This document shows, one piece after another, positions 63,791 through 64,000 of a stretch of 64,000 nucleotides of DNA (position 1 is its first letter; each line of letters opens with the position of its first letter). A model generated the notes under the pieces. It ran no database searches, was not told where the DNA came from, and saw nothing but the letters and a program-made list of their open reading frames with translations. The DNA is from Rhizobium etli CFN 42. Its GTDB lineage: Bacteria > Pseudomonadota > Alphaproteobacteria > Rhizobiales > Rhizobiaceae. The stretch covers positions 3,103,001 to 3,167,000 of the forward strand of contig NC_007761.1 of NCBI RefSeq assembly GCF_000092045.1, written 5' to 3'. The position numbers and the translations under genes were made by a program.

Positions 63791-64000
63791 ATGAACAATT
63801 CCGTTGAGAACAGGTTTTTTGGGATTGTTTGCGGGGCGCTGCTTGTTTTTGTCGCTCCGCTTTTTGTTCTCTTCCTTTTTCTTTCCTCGGAACGCGCCGA
63901 TAAAGAAATACGCGACCATATCTCTGTTCTTCTTGTCGCCAACGCTCAGGCACTTGCAAAACCGCTCTGGGACCTCGATGAGGAAAGCGTCACTCAGATC
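63791..64000 (+). CDS. N-terminus of a membrane sensor protein, cut by the window end
   Basis: 70 codons from ATG 63791. A basic/polar start, one strongly hydrophobic segment (GIVCGALLVFVAPLFVLFLFL, about 9-31), then a periplasmic start SSERADKEIRDHISVLLVANAQALAKPLWDLDEESVTQI. The phrase 'ALAKPLWDLDEESV' is typical of the sensor region of membrane histidine kinases and diguanylate cyclases. The output domain lies outside the window, so the class is open. T-rich codons in the membrane segment follow from Phe/Leu content. Confidence 0.7.
   Translation, partial: MNNSVENRFFGIVCGALLVFVAPLFVLFLFLSSERADKEIRDHISVLLVANAQALAKPLWDLDEESVTQI

Noticed and set aside
62610..63959. 449-codon minus-strand frame across rplY
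   Set aside because: Antisense of rplY and of noncoding sequence; composition and lack of motifs show a shadow frame.

Overview
The window is a chromosomal segment of an alphaproteobacterium of the Rhizobiaceae, most likely Rhizobium of the leguminosarum/etli group. The reasons are high GC content, greA followed by the LPS-core mannosyltransferase lpcC, a dctA/dctBD divergent locus with a sigma-54 promoter and tandem DctD sites, trxB-lsrB followed by tandem AbcR small RNAs, a y4hA-type antiporter, BA14K and SH3/DUF1236 envelope proteins, and characteristic rhizobial intergenic palindromes. No phage, insertion sequence, CRISPR array, tRNA or rRNA was found. Assignments rest on reading the translations and motifs by eye; no database search was run.

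Layout. 1-5.2 kb: 3' part of carB, then a minus-strand pair (radical SAM protein plus a DUF4130-UdgX fusion) behind an alphaproteobacterial LexA box. 5.4-7 kb: greA and lpcC. 7.2-12 kb: C4-dicarboxylate locus dctA / dctB-dctD. 12-15 kb: Lrp regulator, trxB, lsrB/vtlR and two AbcR-type sRNAs. 15.1-18.8 kb: ArsR regulator with a frameshifted MFS exporter, an old-yellow-enzyme reductase and an APH(6)-like kinase. 18.8-27.4 kb: a LacI-controlled CUT1 ABC transporter (binding protein, two permeases, a 62-residue membrane protein, two ATPases) ending in a fused dihydroxyacetone kinase DhaKL. 27.5-31.8 kb: reductase/LysR divergent pair, GrpB, DUF2188, cation/proton antiporter. 31.8-36.4 kb: three glycosyltransferase-type genes, a deleted Phd/PIN toxin-antitoxin remnant, and aatA. 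36.7-44.6 kb: GT39-type membrane glycosyltransferase, a sortase-target/class GN sortase pair, PQQ-type aldose dehydrogenase, DUF3052 protein and EamA exporter. 45-50 kb: cold-shock protein, BA14K protein, SDR/HxlR pair, and a MarR-response regulator-histidine kinase operon (PetP/PetR-like). 50.2-54.6 kb: an ilvE 3' remnant, SH3 protein, MBL hydrolase, csaA, proC, YbjN protein and ubiK. 54.8-64 kb: lgt-midA-pgeF, a creatinase-like M24 protein, a lipoprotein, prs, an exported protein, rplY, and the start of a membrane sensor.

How the genes work together. Three regulatory circuits can be read directly. (i) The DNA-repair pair has GTTC-N7-GTTC just upstream of its start and should be SOS-induced. 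(ii) dctA has TGGCACG-N4-TTGCG and two tandem DctD half-palindromes 33 bp apart; the second lies at the dctB start and so decides the dctB start codon. (iii) The ABC/DhaKL operon has a perfect 16-bp palindrome exactly between its -35 and -10, a near-identical copy 30 bp upstream, and a third copy 1.1 kb away beyond the 3' end of lacI. The two AbcR genes also share an upstream box at identical spacing, next to the regulator gene whose homologues control AbcR.

The most interesting candidates are the SOS-linked radical SAM/UdgX pair, the triose- or polyol-type ABC/DhaKL operon, the Gram-negative sortase pair, and the shared AbcR upstream box. Decay is visible in the MFS gene (1-bp frameshift), the toxin-antitoxin locus (internal deletion) and the ilvE fragment.
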